From Rhizobacter sp. Root1238 (GTDB lineage Bacteria > Pseudomonadota > Gammaproteobacteria > Burkholderiales > Burkholderiaceae_C), in the NCBI RefSeq assembly GCF_001425825.1, contig NZ_LMDM01000003.1, positions 139,693-203,692 of the forward strand: DNA of 64,000 nucleotides, in the 5' to 3' direction. Shown here one piece after another: positions 33,650 through 42,911 of the stretch. Both the position numbers and the translations under genes were made by a program. Under the pieces are notes generated by a model. It made no database searches, was not told where the DNA came from, and saw only the letters and a list, made by a program, of their open reading frames with translations. Each line of letters opens with the position of its first letter. Position 1 is the stretch's first letter.

Positions 33650-34735
33650 ATGTTCAGCTTCTTCAAGAAAAAGCCGGCCCCGTCCGATGCCGCGCCGCCG
33701 CCCGCCGTCGTGCCGCCGGTTCCTGCATCGCCGATTGCCGCGCCGCCGGCGGCTGTCGCAACCGCCACGCCCGCCACGCCCGCTACGCCCATCACCCCGG
33801 CAGCCGAACCCGAGCGCCGCAGCTGGGTCGACAAGCTGCGCGGCGGCTTGCGCAAGACCGGCTCCAGCATCGCGCAGGTCTTCACCGGCACGCAGATCGA
33901 CGACACGCTCTACGAAGAGCTCGAGTCGGCGCTGCTGATGGCCGACGCCGGCGTCAAGGCCACCGAGTTCCTGCTCGACGACCTGCGCCGCCGCGTGAAG
34001 GAGGCCAAGGCCGGCGATCCCGCGCAGGTCAAGACGCTGCTCGCCGCGGCGGTGGCCGACCTGCTGCGCCCGCTCGAGAAGCCGCTGCGCGTCGGCGAGC
34101 ACGCACCGACCGTGATGATGGTCGTCGGCGTCAACGGCGCCGGCAAGACCACCAGCATCGGCAAGCTGACGCGCCACCTGGCCGACAGCGGGCAGAAAGT
34201 GCTGCTGGCCGCGGCCGACACCTTCCGCGCCGCCGCGCGCGAGCAGCTCGCGGTGTGGGCCGAACGCGCGGACGTGCCGGCGCAGCAGGCCGGCTCGGTC
34301 GAGATCGTCTCGCAGGCCGATGGCGATCCGGCCGCGGTCAGCTTCGACGCGGTGGTCGCCGGCAAGGCGCGCGGCTGCGACGTCGTCATCGCCGACACCG
34401 CCGGCCGCCTGCCGACGCAGCTGCACCTGATGGAGGAGCTGAAGAAGATCAGGCGCGTGATCGCGAAGGCGCAAGGCGGCGCGCCGCACGAGGTGCTGCT
34501 GGTGATCGACGGCAACACTGGCCAGAACGCGCTGGCCCAGGTCAAGTCCTTCGACGATGCGCTCGGCCTCACCGGCCTGATCGTCACCAAGCTCGACGGC
34601 ACCGCGAAGGGCGGCATGCTGGCGGCGATCGCGCGCGAGCGGCCGATCCCGGTCTACTTCATCGGCGTCGGCGAGAAGCTCGAGGACCTGCAGACCTTCA
34701 ACGCGCGCGAGTTCGCGCAGGCGCTGCTCACGTAG
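33650..34735 (+). CDS. ftsY: Signal recognition particle receptor FtsY
   Basis: FtsY is the SRP receptor GTPase that docks ribosome-nascent chain-SRP complexes at the inner membrane. The 361-residue protein starts MFSFFKKK (an amphipathic membrane-targeting stretch), followed by an Ala/Pro-rich disordered A region (about residues 10-60). The N domain includes WVDKLRGGLRKTGSSIAQVF. The G domain has VGVNGAGKTTSIGKL (P-loop), ADTFRAAAREQL, VIADTAGRLPTQ and VTKLDGTAKGG, ending GEKLEDLQTFNAREF. Its A region is short compared with E. coli. ATG at 33650 was chosen on the canonical MFSFFKK start. It lies 105 bp beyond the divergent tRNA-Met. Confidence 0.97.
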   Translation: MFSFFKKKPAPSDAAPPPAVVPPVPASPIAAPPAAVATATPATPATPITPAAEPERRSWVDKLRGGLRKTGSSIAQVFTGTQIDDTLYEELESALLMADAGVKATEFLLDDLRRRVKEAKAGDPAQVKTLLAAAVADLLRPLEKPLRVGEHAPTVMMVVGVNGAGKTTSIGKLTRHLADSGQKVLLAAADTFRAAAREQLAVWAERADVPAQQAGSVEIVSQADGDPAAVSFDAVVAGKARGCDVVIADTAGRLPTQLHLMEELKKIRRVIAKAQGGAPHEVLLVIDGNTGQNALAQVKSFDDALGLTGLIVTKLDGTAKGGMLAAIARERPIPVYFIGVGEKLEDLQTFNAREFAQALLT

Positions 34736-34783
34736 CCCGGATGCCAATCCGGGGTTGAACGGCGGATTGGCCTCGGGATCGCG

Positions 34784-35515
34784 TCAACGGATGCGCGGGG
34801 AGCTGCCGGAGCGGGGAATGCCCGCAGGCGGCGCGGCCGGCGCCAGCGGTGCCGGCGCCGAATCGATGTCGTCGAACCACGTCGACGGCGGCGGTTCGCG
34901 CATCTCGAGGCCGTCGTCTTCGTCGGCCTGGTGGCGGCCGACCGGCTGGTAGCCGGCGGTCGTCGACGGCGCGTGGGTCGACGGCGTGCTCTCGCTCGAC
35001 TTGTTGCCGATGATCGCGTTGCGTGCGCCGGTGGCGCTCGGCAGCGCATCCTCGCGCCAGACGTGCAGCGGGATGCCGGCGGCCTCGAGCACGCGGTCCA
35101 TCCGGTTGTGGCGCTGCGAGGTGCGCTCCTTCTCGTGCGCCTCGGGCGCGCGGATGTCGACCACCGCGATCACCTGCGAGCTGCTGTCGCAGACCACCAG
35201 GTCGGCGCACAGCAGTCCGACGCGGCGCAGCCACTCCGAATACGAATGCCGCGTCGGCACCTTGACGAAGCGCGCCAGCGGCACCTGCGCCAGGATGATG
35301 TGCTCCGGCAATCCGCCTCGCAGCGCGAGGTAGGCCTTGCGTTCGGCGGTGGTCAGGATGCGCGTGGCCTGCGGCTGCCACGACTGCAGCGTGTCCAGTG
35401 CCTCCAGCGAGCGCGGCTTGTTGCGCTTGGCGGCGGGCTTGGCGCTGCGCGTGCTCATCTTCCAGATCACCAGGCCGCCCACCAGCACCAGGGCGGCGAT
35501 CAACAGCAATTCCAT
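34784..35515 (-). CDS. DUF2726-domain membrane-anchored protein
   Basis: This 243-residue protein has an N-terminal anchor helix (LLLIAALVLVGGLVIW) and then a basic segment. A DUF2726-type domain follows (about residues 50-155, with LTTAERKAYLALRGGLPEHI, FVKVPTRHS and the acidic strands DLVVCDSSSQVIAVVDIR). This domain is related to restriction-endonuclease-like folds and its function is not established. The C-terminal 80 residues are polar, Pro/Ser-rich and probably disordered. It converges on ftsY with a 48-nt gap, and its stop is followed by no clear terminator. Confidence 0.85.
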   Translation of the reverse strand: MELLLIAALVLVGGLVIWKMSTRSAKPAAKRNKPRSLEALDTLQSWQPQATRILTTAERKAYLALRGGLPEHIILAQVPLARFVKVPTRHSYSEWLRRVGLLCADLVVCDSSSQVIAVVDIRAPEAHEKERTSQRHNRMDRVLEAAGIPLHVWREDALPSATGARNAIIGNKSSESTPSTHAPSTTAGYQPVGRHQADEDDGLEMREPPPSTWFDDIDSAPAPLAPAAPPAGIPRSGSSPRIR

Positions 35516-35679
35516 CTCGGGGTCCAGGTCCGTGTTGGGGGGCAGCGCGGACCTTATCGGGCCGCGCGCGCGGGGTCAATCATTGTGCCGCCTGCGGGCC
35601 GGTTGCAGCGAGTTACCTGCCCACCGGTTCGGGGTGGGATGTGACAAGTCGTCTCAAATGCGCGTCTCAGACGCGCGTT

Positions 35680-37059
35680 TCAGCGCAGGCCGCCCGGGCC
35701 GCCCAGGCCCTTCAGGCCGCCCATGCGCTTCATCATCTTCATCAGGCCGCCGCCCTTCATCTTCTTCATCATGCCCTGCATCTGCTCGAACTGGTTCAGC
35801 AGCCGGTTGACCTCCTGCACCTGCACGCCGGCACCGGCGGCGATGCGGCGCTTGCGGGTGGCCTTCAGCAGCTCGGGCTTGCGGCGCTCCAGCGGCGTCA
35901 TCGAGTTGATGATGCCCTCCATCCGACGCACGTCGCGCTCGGCGCGGTCCATGTCGGCCTGGCCCAGGTTGCCGGCCTTCGCGGTCATCTGGGTCGGCAG
36001 CTTGTCCATCAGGCCCGACAGCCCGCCCATCTTCTTCATCTGGCTGATCTGCGACAGGAAGTCGTTCAGGTCGAAGTTGTCGCCGGACTTCAGCTTCTCG
36101 GCCAGCTTCTGCGCCGCCGCGACGTCGACGCCCTTCTGCACCTCCTCGACCAGCGCGACGATGTCGCCCATGCCCAGCACCCGGCCGGCATGGCGCTGCG
36201 CGTCGAACACCTCCAGCCCGTCGATCTTCTCGCTGACGCCGGCGAACTTGATCGGCGCGCCGGTCACCTGGCGCACCGACAGTGCCGCACCGCCGCGCGA
36301 ATCGCCGTCGGTCTTGGTCAGCACGATGCCGGTCAGCGGCAGCGCTTCCTTGAAGGCCTTCGCGACGTTGACCGCATCCTGGCCCTGCATCGCATCGACG
36401 ACGAACAGCGTCTCGACCGGCTTCAGCTCGGCATGCAGCGTGCGGATCTCGTTCATCAGCTGCTCGTCGATCGCCAGGCGCCCGGCGGTGTCGACCAGCA
36501 GCACGTCGAAGTAGTGGCGCTTCGCGTGGTCGAGCGCGGCGCGCGCGATGTCCAGCGGCTTGTCGTTCGCGCTCGACGGGAACCATTCGGCGCCGGCCTG
36601 CTTCGTCACCAGCTTCAGCTGCTCGATCGCGGCCGGCCGGTAGACGTCGGCCGAGACGGTCAGCACCTTCTTCTTGCGCTTCTCGATCAGGTGCTTGGCC
36701 AGCTTGGCGGTGGTGGTGGTCTTGCCGGCGCCCTGCAGGCCGGCCATCAGGATCACCGCCGGCGGCTGGGCCGCGAGGTTGATGTCGGAGACGCCGTCGC
36801 CCATCGTCGCCGCCAGCTCGCGGTTGACGATGCCGACCAGTGCCTGCCCGGGCGACAGCGAGCCCACCACCTCGGCGCCGAGCGCCTTCTCCTTCACGCG
36901 GGCGATGAAGTCGCGCACCACCGGCAATGCGACGTCGGCCTCGAGCAGCGCCATGCGCACCTCGCGCAGCATGTCCTGCACGTTGCTGTCGGTGATGCGG
37001 GCCTGGCCGCGCATCGTCTTGACGAGCCGGCTCAGGCGATCGGTGAGGGTGGAGGCCAT
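35680..37059 (-). CDS. ffh: Signal recognition particle protein Ffh
   Basis: Ffh is the SRP GTPase that binds 4.5S RNA and signal sequences and pairs with FtsY, encoded about 1 kb away. The 459-residue protein has an N domain (DRLSRLVKTMRGQARITD). The G domain has AGLQGAGKTTTTAKL, DVYRPAAIEQL, VLLVDTAGRLAID and LTKTDGDSRGG. A Met-rich M domain includes MKKMGGLSGLMDKLPTQM and EQMQGMMKKMKGGGLMKMMK, ending GLGGPGGLR. ATG at 37059 gives the normal MASTLTDRLS start; the longer frame overlaps the divergent gene's leader and is rejected. It is divergent from the CcsA-like gene with 79 bp between. Confidence 0.97.
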   Translation of the reverse strand: MASTLTDRLSRLVKTMRGQARITDSNVQDMLREVRMALLEADVALPVVRDFIARVKEKALGAEVVGSLSPGQALVGIVNRELAATMGDGVSDINLAAQPPAVILMAGLQGAGKTTTTAKLAKHLIEKRKKKVLTVSADVYRPAAIEQLKLVTKQAGAEWFPSSANDKPLDIARAALDHAKRHYFDVLLVDTAGRLAIDEQLMNEIRTLHAELKPVETLFVVDAMQGQDAVNVAKAFKEALPLTGIVLTKTDGDSRGGAALSVRQVTGAPIKFAGVSEKIDGLEVFDAQRHAGRVLGMGDIVALVEEVQKGVDVAAAQKLAEKLKSGDNFDLNDFLSQISQMKKMGGLSGLMDKLPTQMTAKAGNLGQADMDRAERDVRRMEGIINSMTPLERRKPELLKATRKRRIAAGAGVQVQEVNRLLNQFEQMQGMMKKMKGGGLMKMMKRMGGLKGLGGPGGLR

Positions 37060-37138
37060 GGGGCGAAGCGGGCGCGAAGGACGCGGCCCGCGAAAGTACA
37101 CTGTGGACCATGAGTTTATCGCCCAGGGTTGCAACGCA

Positions 37139-37957
37139 TTGAGCTCGCCGTCGACATGGATGCTGTGGGTGCCCAGTGCCGCCGCCCTGCTGGCCTACGC
37201 CGCGGCGGTGCTGCTGGGCGAGCGTCGCACCGAAGCCGCCGGCCCCGGCGCCGCGCCGCGCCGCGCGCTGATCGCCGGCTGGATCGCGCATGCGCTGGCC
37301 ATCGTGGTCGACATGGCCGGCATCGGCAGCCCGATCTCCGGCGCGCGCTTCGGCTTCGCGCCGGCGCTGTCGGCCACGCTGTGGCTGGTGATCGCGGTCT
37401 ATGCCGTCGAGAGCCGCTGGGTGCCGTTGCCCGGCGTGCGCCGCTGGCTCGGCCTGCTGGGCGCCGCCGCGGTGGTGCTGGCGGCGATCTTCCCCGGCGA
37501 GTTCCGCCCGAAGGCGGTGTCGGCCTGGGCGCCGTTGCACTGGGCGCTCGGCATCGCGTCGTACGGCCTGTTCGGTGCCGCGGTGCTGCACGCGGTGATG
37601 CTCGACACCGCCGAGCGCCGCATGCGTTCCAACCTGCGCGCCGCGTCGCGCACCGGCATGCCGCTGCTGCAGCTCGAGCGCCTGACCTTCCAGTTCGTCA
37701 CCGCCGGTTTCGCGCTGCTGTCGGCCACGCTGCTGCTCGGCTGGTGGTTCACCAACCCGTGGCGCTGGGACCACAAGGCCACGCTGTCGGTGCTCGGCTG
37801 GATCGTGTTCGCCGGGCTGCTGATCGGCCGCCAGCTGCTCGGCTGGCGTGGCCGGCATGCGATCCGCTGGCTGTATGCCGGCGCGTTGCTGCTGCTGCTG
37901 GCCTATGTCGGGTCGCGCTTCGTGTTCGAGGTCGTGCTGCACCGCACGGTCGCCTGA
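37139..37957 (+). CDS. CcsA/CcmC-like membrane protein (YpjD type)
   Basis: This 272-residue inner-membrane protein has about eight helices in the cytochrome c assembly (CcsA/HemX) fold. Key motifs are SAWAPLHWALGIASYGLFGA (with the conserved His), LTFQFVTAGFALLSATLLLG and WWFTNPWRWDHKATLSVLGW (WxHKT-like). It is of the 'YpjD' type found beside ffh in beta- and gammaproteobacteria; its precise role is unknown, probably haem-related. The start is uncertain: TTG at 37139 gives the full first helix, ATG at 37160 trims seven residues. PP0621-like, pilS, pilR and ampD follow closely in one operon. Confidence 0.85.
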   Translation: MSSPSTWMLWVPSAAALLAYAAAVLLGERRTEAAGPGAAPRRALIAGWIAHALAIVVDMAGIGSPISGARFGFAPALSATLWLVIAVYAVESRWVPLPGVRRWLGLLGAAAVVLAAIFPGEFRPKAVSAWAPLHWALGIASYGLFGAAVLHAVMLDTAERRMRSNLRAASRTGMPLLQLERLTFQFVTAGFALLSATLLLGWWFTNPWRWDHKATLSVLGWIVFAGLLIGRQLLGWRGRHAIRWLYAGALLLLLAYVGSRFVFEVVLHRTVA

Positions 37958-37964
37958 GGTCCGC

Positions 37965-38213
37965 ATGGGAAAGTTGATCGTCCTGCTCGTGGTGGTGTTC
38001 CTGATCGTCTGGCTGGCGCGCGGCGGACGCCCCGGCCGCTCGGCGCCCCCCTCGCCGACGCCTGCGAAACCCGCTGCGACGCCCGACACCATCGTCGCCT
38101 GCGCGCACTGCGGCCTGCACCTGCCGCAGGCCGATGCGCTGCCCGGCCGCGGCGGCGTGTTCTGCGGCGAAGCCCATCGTGCCGCGTTCGAGCGCGCACA
38201 GCCGCCGCAATGA
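37965..38213 (+). CDS. Small membrane-anchored PP0621-like protein
   Basis: This 82-residue protein has an N-terminal helix (MGKLIVLLVVVFLIVWLARG), a Pro/Ala-rich spacer and a Cys motif CAHCGLHLPQADAL with a further Cys in GGVFCGEAH. This layout matches the PP0621 family of small proteins encoded next to pilS in many Burkholderiales. The Cys/His set could bind zinc. Function unknown. It starts 8 nt after the CcsA-like stop, and its own stop overlaps the pilS start by 4 nt, so it is translationally coupled to the sensor kinase gene. Confidence 0.82.
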   Translation: MGKLIVLLVVVFLIVWLARGGRPGRSAPPSPTPAKPAATPDTIVACAHCGLHLPQADALPGRGGVFCGEAHRAAFERAQPPQ

Positions 38214-40119
38214 GCAGCGCACCGCCGAAGCCCGAGCGCCGTCGCAGCGACCGCCGATCCAACGCGCGCGCGACCACCCGCCCCAGCCAGGAATCGTGGT
38301 TCGGCGCGCTCGGCGAGGACACGCAGGCGCGTGAAGGCTGGGCCGAGGACGAGTCGCGCTACGACGGCAACTGGCAGGCCGCGCAGGCGGCGCAGGCCGA
38401 CAGCAATTTCCTGACGCGCCAGGCGCGGCGCCTGATCGGCTCCGGCCAGACCGCCTTCCAGCGCATCTACGGCGCCTTCATCAGCGCGCGCGCGGCGCTC
38501 GGCGTCGCGCTGGTCGCGACGATGGTGGTCGCCGCGTTGTTCGGCGTCAGGCCGCCGTGGCCGGTGGTCGCCGTCAGCATCGCCTACGCGGCGCTCTCGC
38601 TGTCGATGTGGGTGCTGCCGCGCTATCGCCGCTCGGCCGCCCCGCGCGAGCTCGCGCGGCTGCGCAGCCCGCAGTGGATCTCGACGATCGGCGTCGACAT
38701 CGTCTGTTTCGGCGCGCTGCACTGGATGTCGCCGGCCTCCGGGCTGAACTACGTCGCGCTGCTGGTGCTGCCGGTGCTGATGGCCGGCGTGCTGACGCCG
38801 CGCCTGATGGCGCTGGCCACCGCGGCAGTCGTCACGCTGGCGCTGCTCGGGGTCGCGTGGCTGTCGGTGCTGGCCGGCGGGGCCGACGTCACCGCGCTGA
38901 TGACGCAGGCGGGCCTCGCCGGCAGCGGCTTCTTCGTGATCACGCTGCTGGCCGGCGAGCTGGCCGGGCGCCTGGCGCGCGAAGAACTCACCGCGCGCGG
39001 CAGCCTCGAACTGGCCCGCCAGCAGGCGCAGCTGAACCGGCTCGTCATCGAGGAGATGCAGGAGGGCGTGCTGGTGGTCGACCGGCGCGGCCGCGTGCGC
39101 ACCGCCAACCCGGCCGCGCGTGCGCTGCTGGCGCCGAGCGGCGTGTCGCGCGAGGCACCGTTCCAGCTGCAGGGCGTCGAGGCGTGGAACGCGCTCGTCA
39201 AATCGGTCGAGCGCGCCTTCGCCGAATCGACCTGGCCCGAAGGCGGGCGCGACGTGCTGCTCGATTTCGATTCCGCGCCACCGCGCACGCTTCGGGTGCG
39301 GGTGCGCTTCACCCGGCGCCAGGCGCCCGATCCGAGCGAGGAGCTGTGCGTGCTGTTCGTCGAGGACGTGCGCAGCATGCAGGCGCGCACCCGCCAGGAG
39401 AAGCTCGCCGCGATGGGCCGGGTGTCGGCCGGCATCGCGCACGAGATCCGCAACCCGCTGGCCGCGATCTCGCAGGCCAATGCGCTGCTGTCCGAAGACG
39501 TCACGACGCCGGGCCAGCGCCAGCTGACGCAGATGGTCACCGAGAACGTCGGCCGCCTGAAGCGCATCGTCGACGACGTGATGGAGGTCGCGCCGGGCGA
39601 GGTGCAGGACGGCGGCCCGATCGATGCGACCGCGCTGGTCGCCGCCGTCTGCAGCGAATGGGCGCGCACCGCCGGCATGCCGATCGGCGGCGACAGCCTG
39701 CTGCGGGTGCGGCTGCCCGAGGAGCCGCTCGGCGTCGTCTTCGACCCGGAGCACCTGCGCCGCGTGATGGTCAACCTGCTCGACAACGCCAAGCGCCACG
39801 CACAGCAGATGCCCGGCGGCGTGCGGCTGACGCTGTCGGCGCGCGACGAGGTGCACGTGGTGCTGAGCGTCACCAGCAACGGCGAGCCGATCCCGCCGGA
39901 GGTCGAGCGCTACCTGTTCGAGCCTTTCTTCTCCACACGCAGCCGCGGCACCGGCCTGGGCTTGTATATTTGCCGGGAACTGTGCGAGCGCTACGGCGCG
40001 CGCATCGATTACCGGCTGCGCGCCGCCAGCGAGCCGAACCGCAACGAATTCTTTGTCGCGATGCGGCGCAAACCGCTGGCGGGCATCGAAGCGCCCGAGA
40101 CCCGACTGCACCTCACATC

Positions 40120-40123
<4 letters not shown>
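38210..40123 (+). CDS. pilS: PilS-like sensor histidine kinase
   Basis: This 637-residue sensor kinase is partner of the NtrC-type regulator downstream. A basic disordered N-terminus (about residues 1-80) precedes six membrane helices (about 100-255). A PAS domain follows ([20 protein letters not shown]), then a HisKA domain with phosphoacceptor His in [16 protein letters not shown] and HATPase motifs [10 protein letters not shown] and [20 protein letters not shown]. Six transmembrane helices and PAS match PilS, the type IV pilin gene sensor. It overlaps the genes on both sides by 4 nt. No pilin gene is in the window, so the assignment rests on architecture and context. Confidence 0.88.
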
Positions 40124-41692
<1,569 letters not shown>

Positions 41693-41718
<26 letters not shown>

Positions 41719-42334
41719 AGCGGCCGGCACGCCGGCGCAGGACGACCTGTCCCCGCTCGAGATCGGCGCCGACGGCTGGTGCGCGCAGGCCCGCCGCTGC
41801 GAATCGCCGAACTTCGGCCCGCGGCCGGCGGGGTGCGCGGTCGAGCTGGCCCTCATCCATTCGATCAGCCTGCCGCCCGGCGAATACGGCAGCGATGCGA
41901 TCGAGCGCCTGTTCGCCAACCGGCTCGACTGGGACGCGCACCCCTATTTCCAGCAGATCCGCGGGCTGCAGGTCTCGTCGCACTTCGTCGTGCGGCGCAA
42001 CGGCGAGCTGCTGCAGTTCGTCTCGTGCAACGAGCGCGCGTGGCATGCCGGCCGCTCGGCCTGGCGCGGGCGCGAGGGCTGCAACGACTTCTCGGTCGGT
42101 GTCGAACTCGAAGGACTCGAAGGCGAGCGATTCGAGGACGCGCAGTACGCGCGGCTGCTGCCGCTGCTGCGCGCGATCGCGCGGCGCTACCCGCTGCAGG
42201 GCGTGGCCGGGCACGAACATGTCGCGCCAGGCCGCAAGATCGATCCGGGCCCGGGCTTCGACTGGCCGCGCGTGACCGGCGGGCTGCGCTGGCACGGTCG
42301 GTATTTTCCCGAGGGACTGCGCGCGCCGCGCTGA
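41693..42334 (+). CDS. ampD: 1,6-anhydro-N-acetylmuramyl-L-alanine amidase AmpD
   Basis: This is a 213-residue cytoplasmic amidase of the Amidase_2/AmpD family that removes peptides from anhydro-muropeptides during cell wall recycling. Zinc-binding residues fit the family: the early His in [12 protein letters not shown] and the [19 protein letters not shown] block with the second His, Lys and Asp. The conserved [23 protein letters not shown] and [11 protein letters not shown] segments are present. ATG at 41693 lies within the pilR 3' end (26-nt overlap), giving a typical N-terminal extension with C-rich [12 protein letters not shown]. Loss of AmpD usually de-represses ampC; no ampC is visible here. 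Confidence 0.93.
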
Positions 42335-42531
42335 CCCGTCGCGCCGATGCACGCATCCGTGCGTCGCGACAAGCCAGTTCTCATCGGGCTCCCGGGCGCA
42401 AATCGCGCGGAGCGCAAGGCTGCTGGCGGATGCACCGATGCAGGCGCAGCGCTGGTGGGCGCCGAGGCCGGGCGATGCACTTTCGCGATGCGTGGCGGCG
42501 CCACGGCGGAGCACCCCCCTTGTTTGGCAGG

Positions 42532-42547
42532 ACGCTACAGCTAGTGC
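42532..42547 (+). promoter_or_regulatory. NrdR box 1 (upstream)
   Basis: ACGCTACAGCTAGTGC matches the NrdR consensus ACACWATATATWGTGT at 11 of 16 positions. It lies immediately upstream of the -35 element and exactly 31 bp (start to start) before box 2. NrdR normally binds two such boxes spaced by whole helical turns. Confidence 0.6.
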
Positions 42548-42576
42548 TTGAAGGGTGGCGGACCCCCAGATATAGT
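42548..42576 (+). promoter_or_regulatory. Predicted nrdA sigma-70 promoter
   Basis: TTGAAG (42548-42553) and TATAGT (42571-42576) are separated by exactly 17 nt, giving a good sigma-70 promoter. The -10 lies inside NrdR box 2 and box 1 abuts the -35, so NrdR bound at both would repress it. Confidence 0.7.
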
Positions 42577-42578
42577 GT
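42563..42578 (+). promoter_or_regulatory. NrdR box 2 (overlaps -10)
   Basis: CCCCCAGATATAGTGT matches the NrdR consensus at about 12 of 16 positions, including the whole right half ATATAGTGT. It overlaps the nrdA -10 element. NrdR, a zinc-ribbon/ATP-cone repressor, regulates ribonucleotide reductase genes in most bacteria; its gene is not in this window. Confidence 0.75.
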
Positions 42579-42911
42579 CCTCGTGGTATCCTCTTGTCTC
42601 AGCAGCTTCAGACCCATGCCCGCCCTTGCCACCTGGAATCCAGGGGCCTGCGCAGCAGGCGGCATCGACGAAAACACGTCACGACGGAATCGTCAGGGCG
42701 CCACGTCATCAGGCATCCGGGTCGCGCATGTTGGCAAGCCGTTCCACAGCCTCAACCATCGCGCTCGTCCTTCGTTCTTCATCGTTCCTCTCATGCGTCA
42801 CCGGCGGCTCAGCGCCGGGGGCGCGCCGCAGTCCATGGGCTGCGGGGTGGTCGGCGTGAACATCGGGCATTGAATCCATACCGCGTCGACAGACCACAAG
42901 AAGGGGTATCC

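Larger units (their letters stand above)
42335..42911. other. Gene-free control region upstream of nrdA
   Basis: This 577-bp stretch has no convincing gene. Its first 200 bp show nothing I can support. The middle holds tandem NrdR boxes (42532-42547 and 42563-42578) around a good sigma-70 promoter (42548-42576). The remaining roughly 330 bp would be an untranslated leader before the nrdA start at 42912. Short overlapping frames cross the leader but lack family similarity. Confidence 0.8.

Noticed and set aside
35654..40111. Minus-strand open frame of 1485 codons
   Set aside because: Antisense to pilS and other real genes and in a shadow frame of ffh; no domain or signal peptide.
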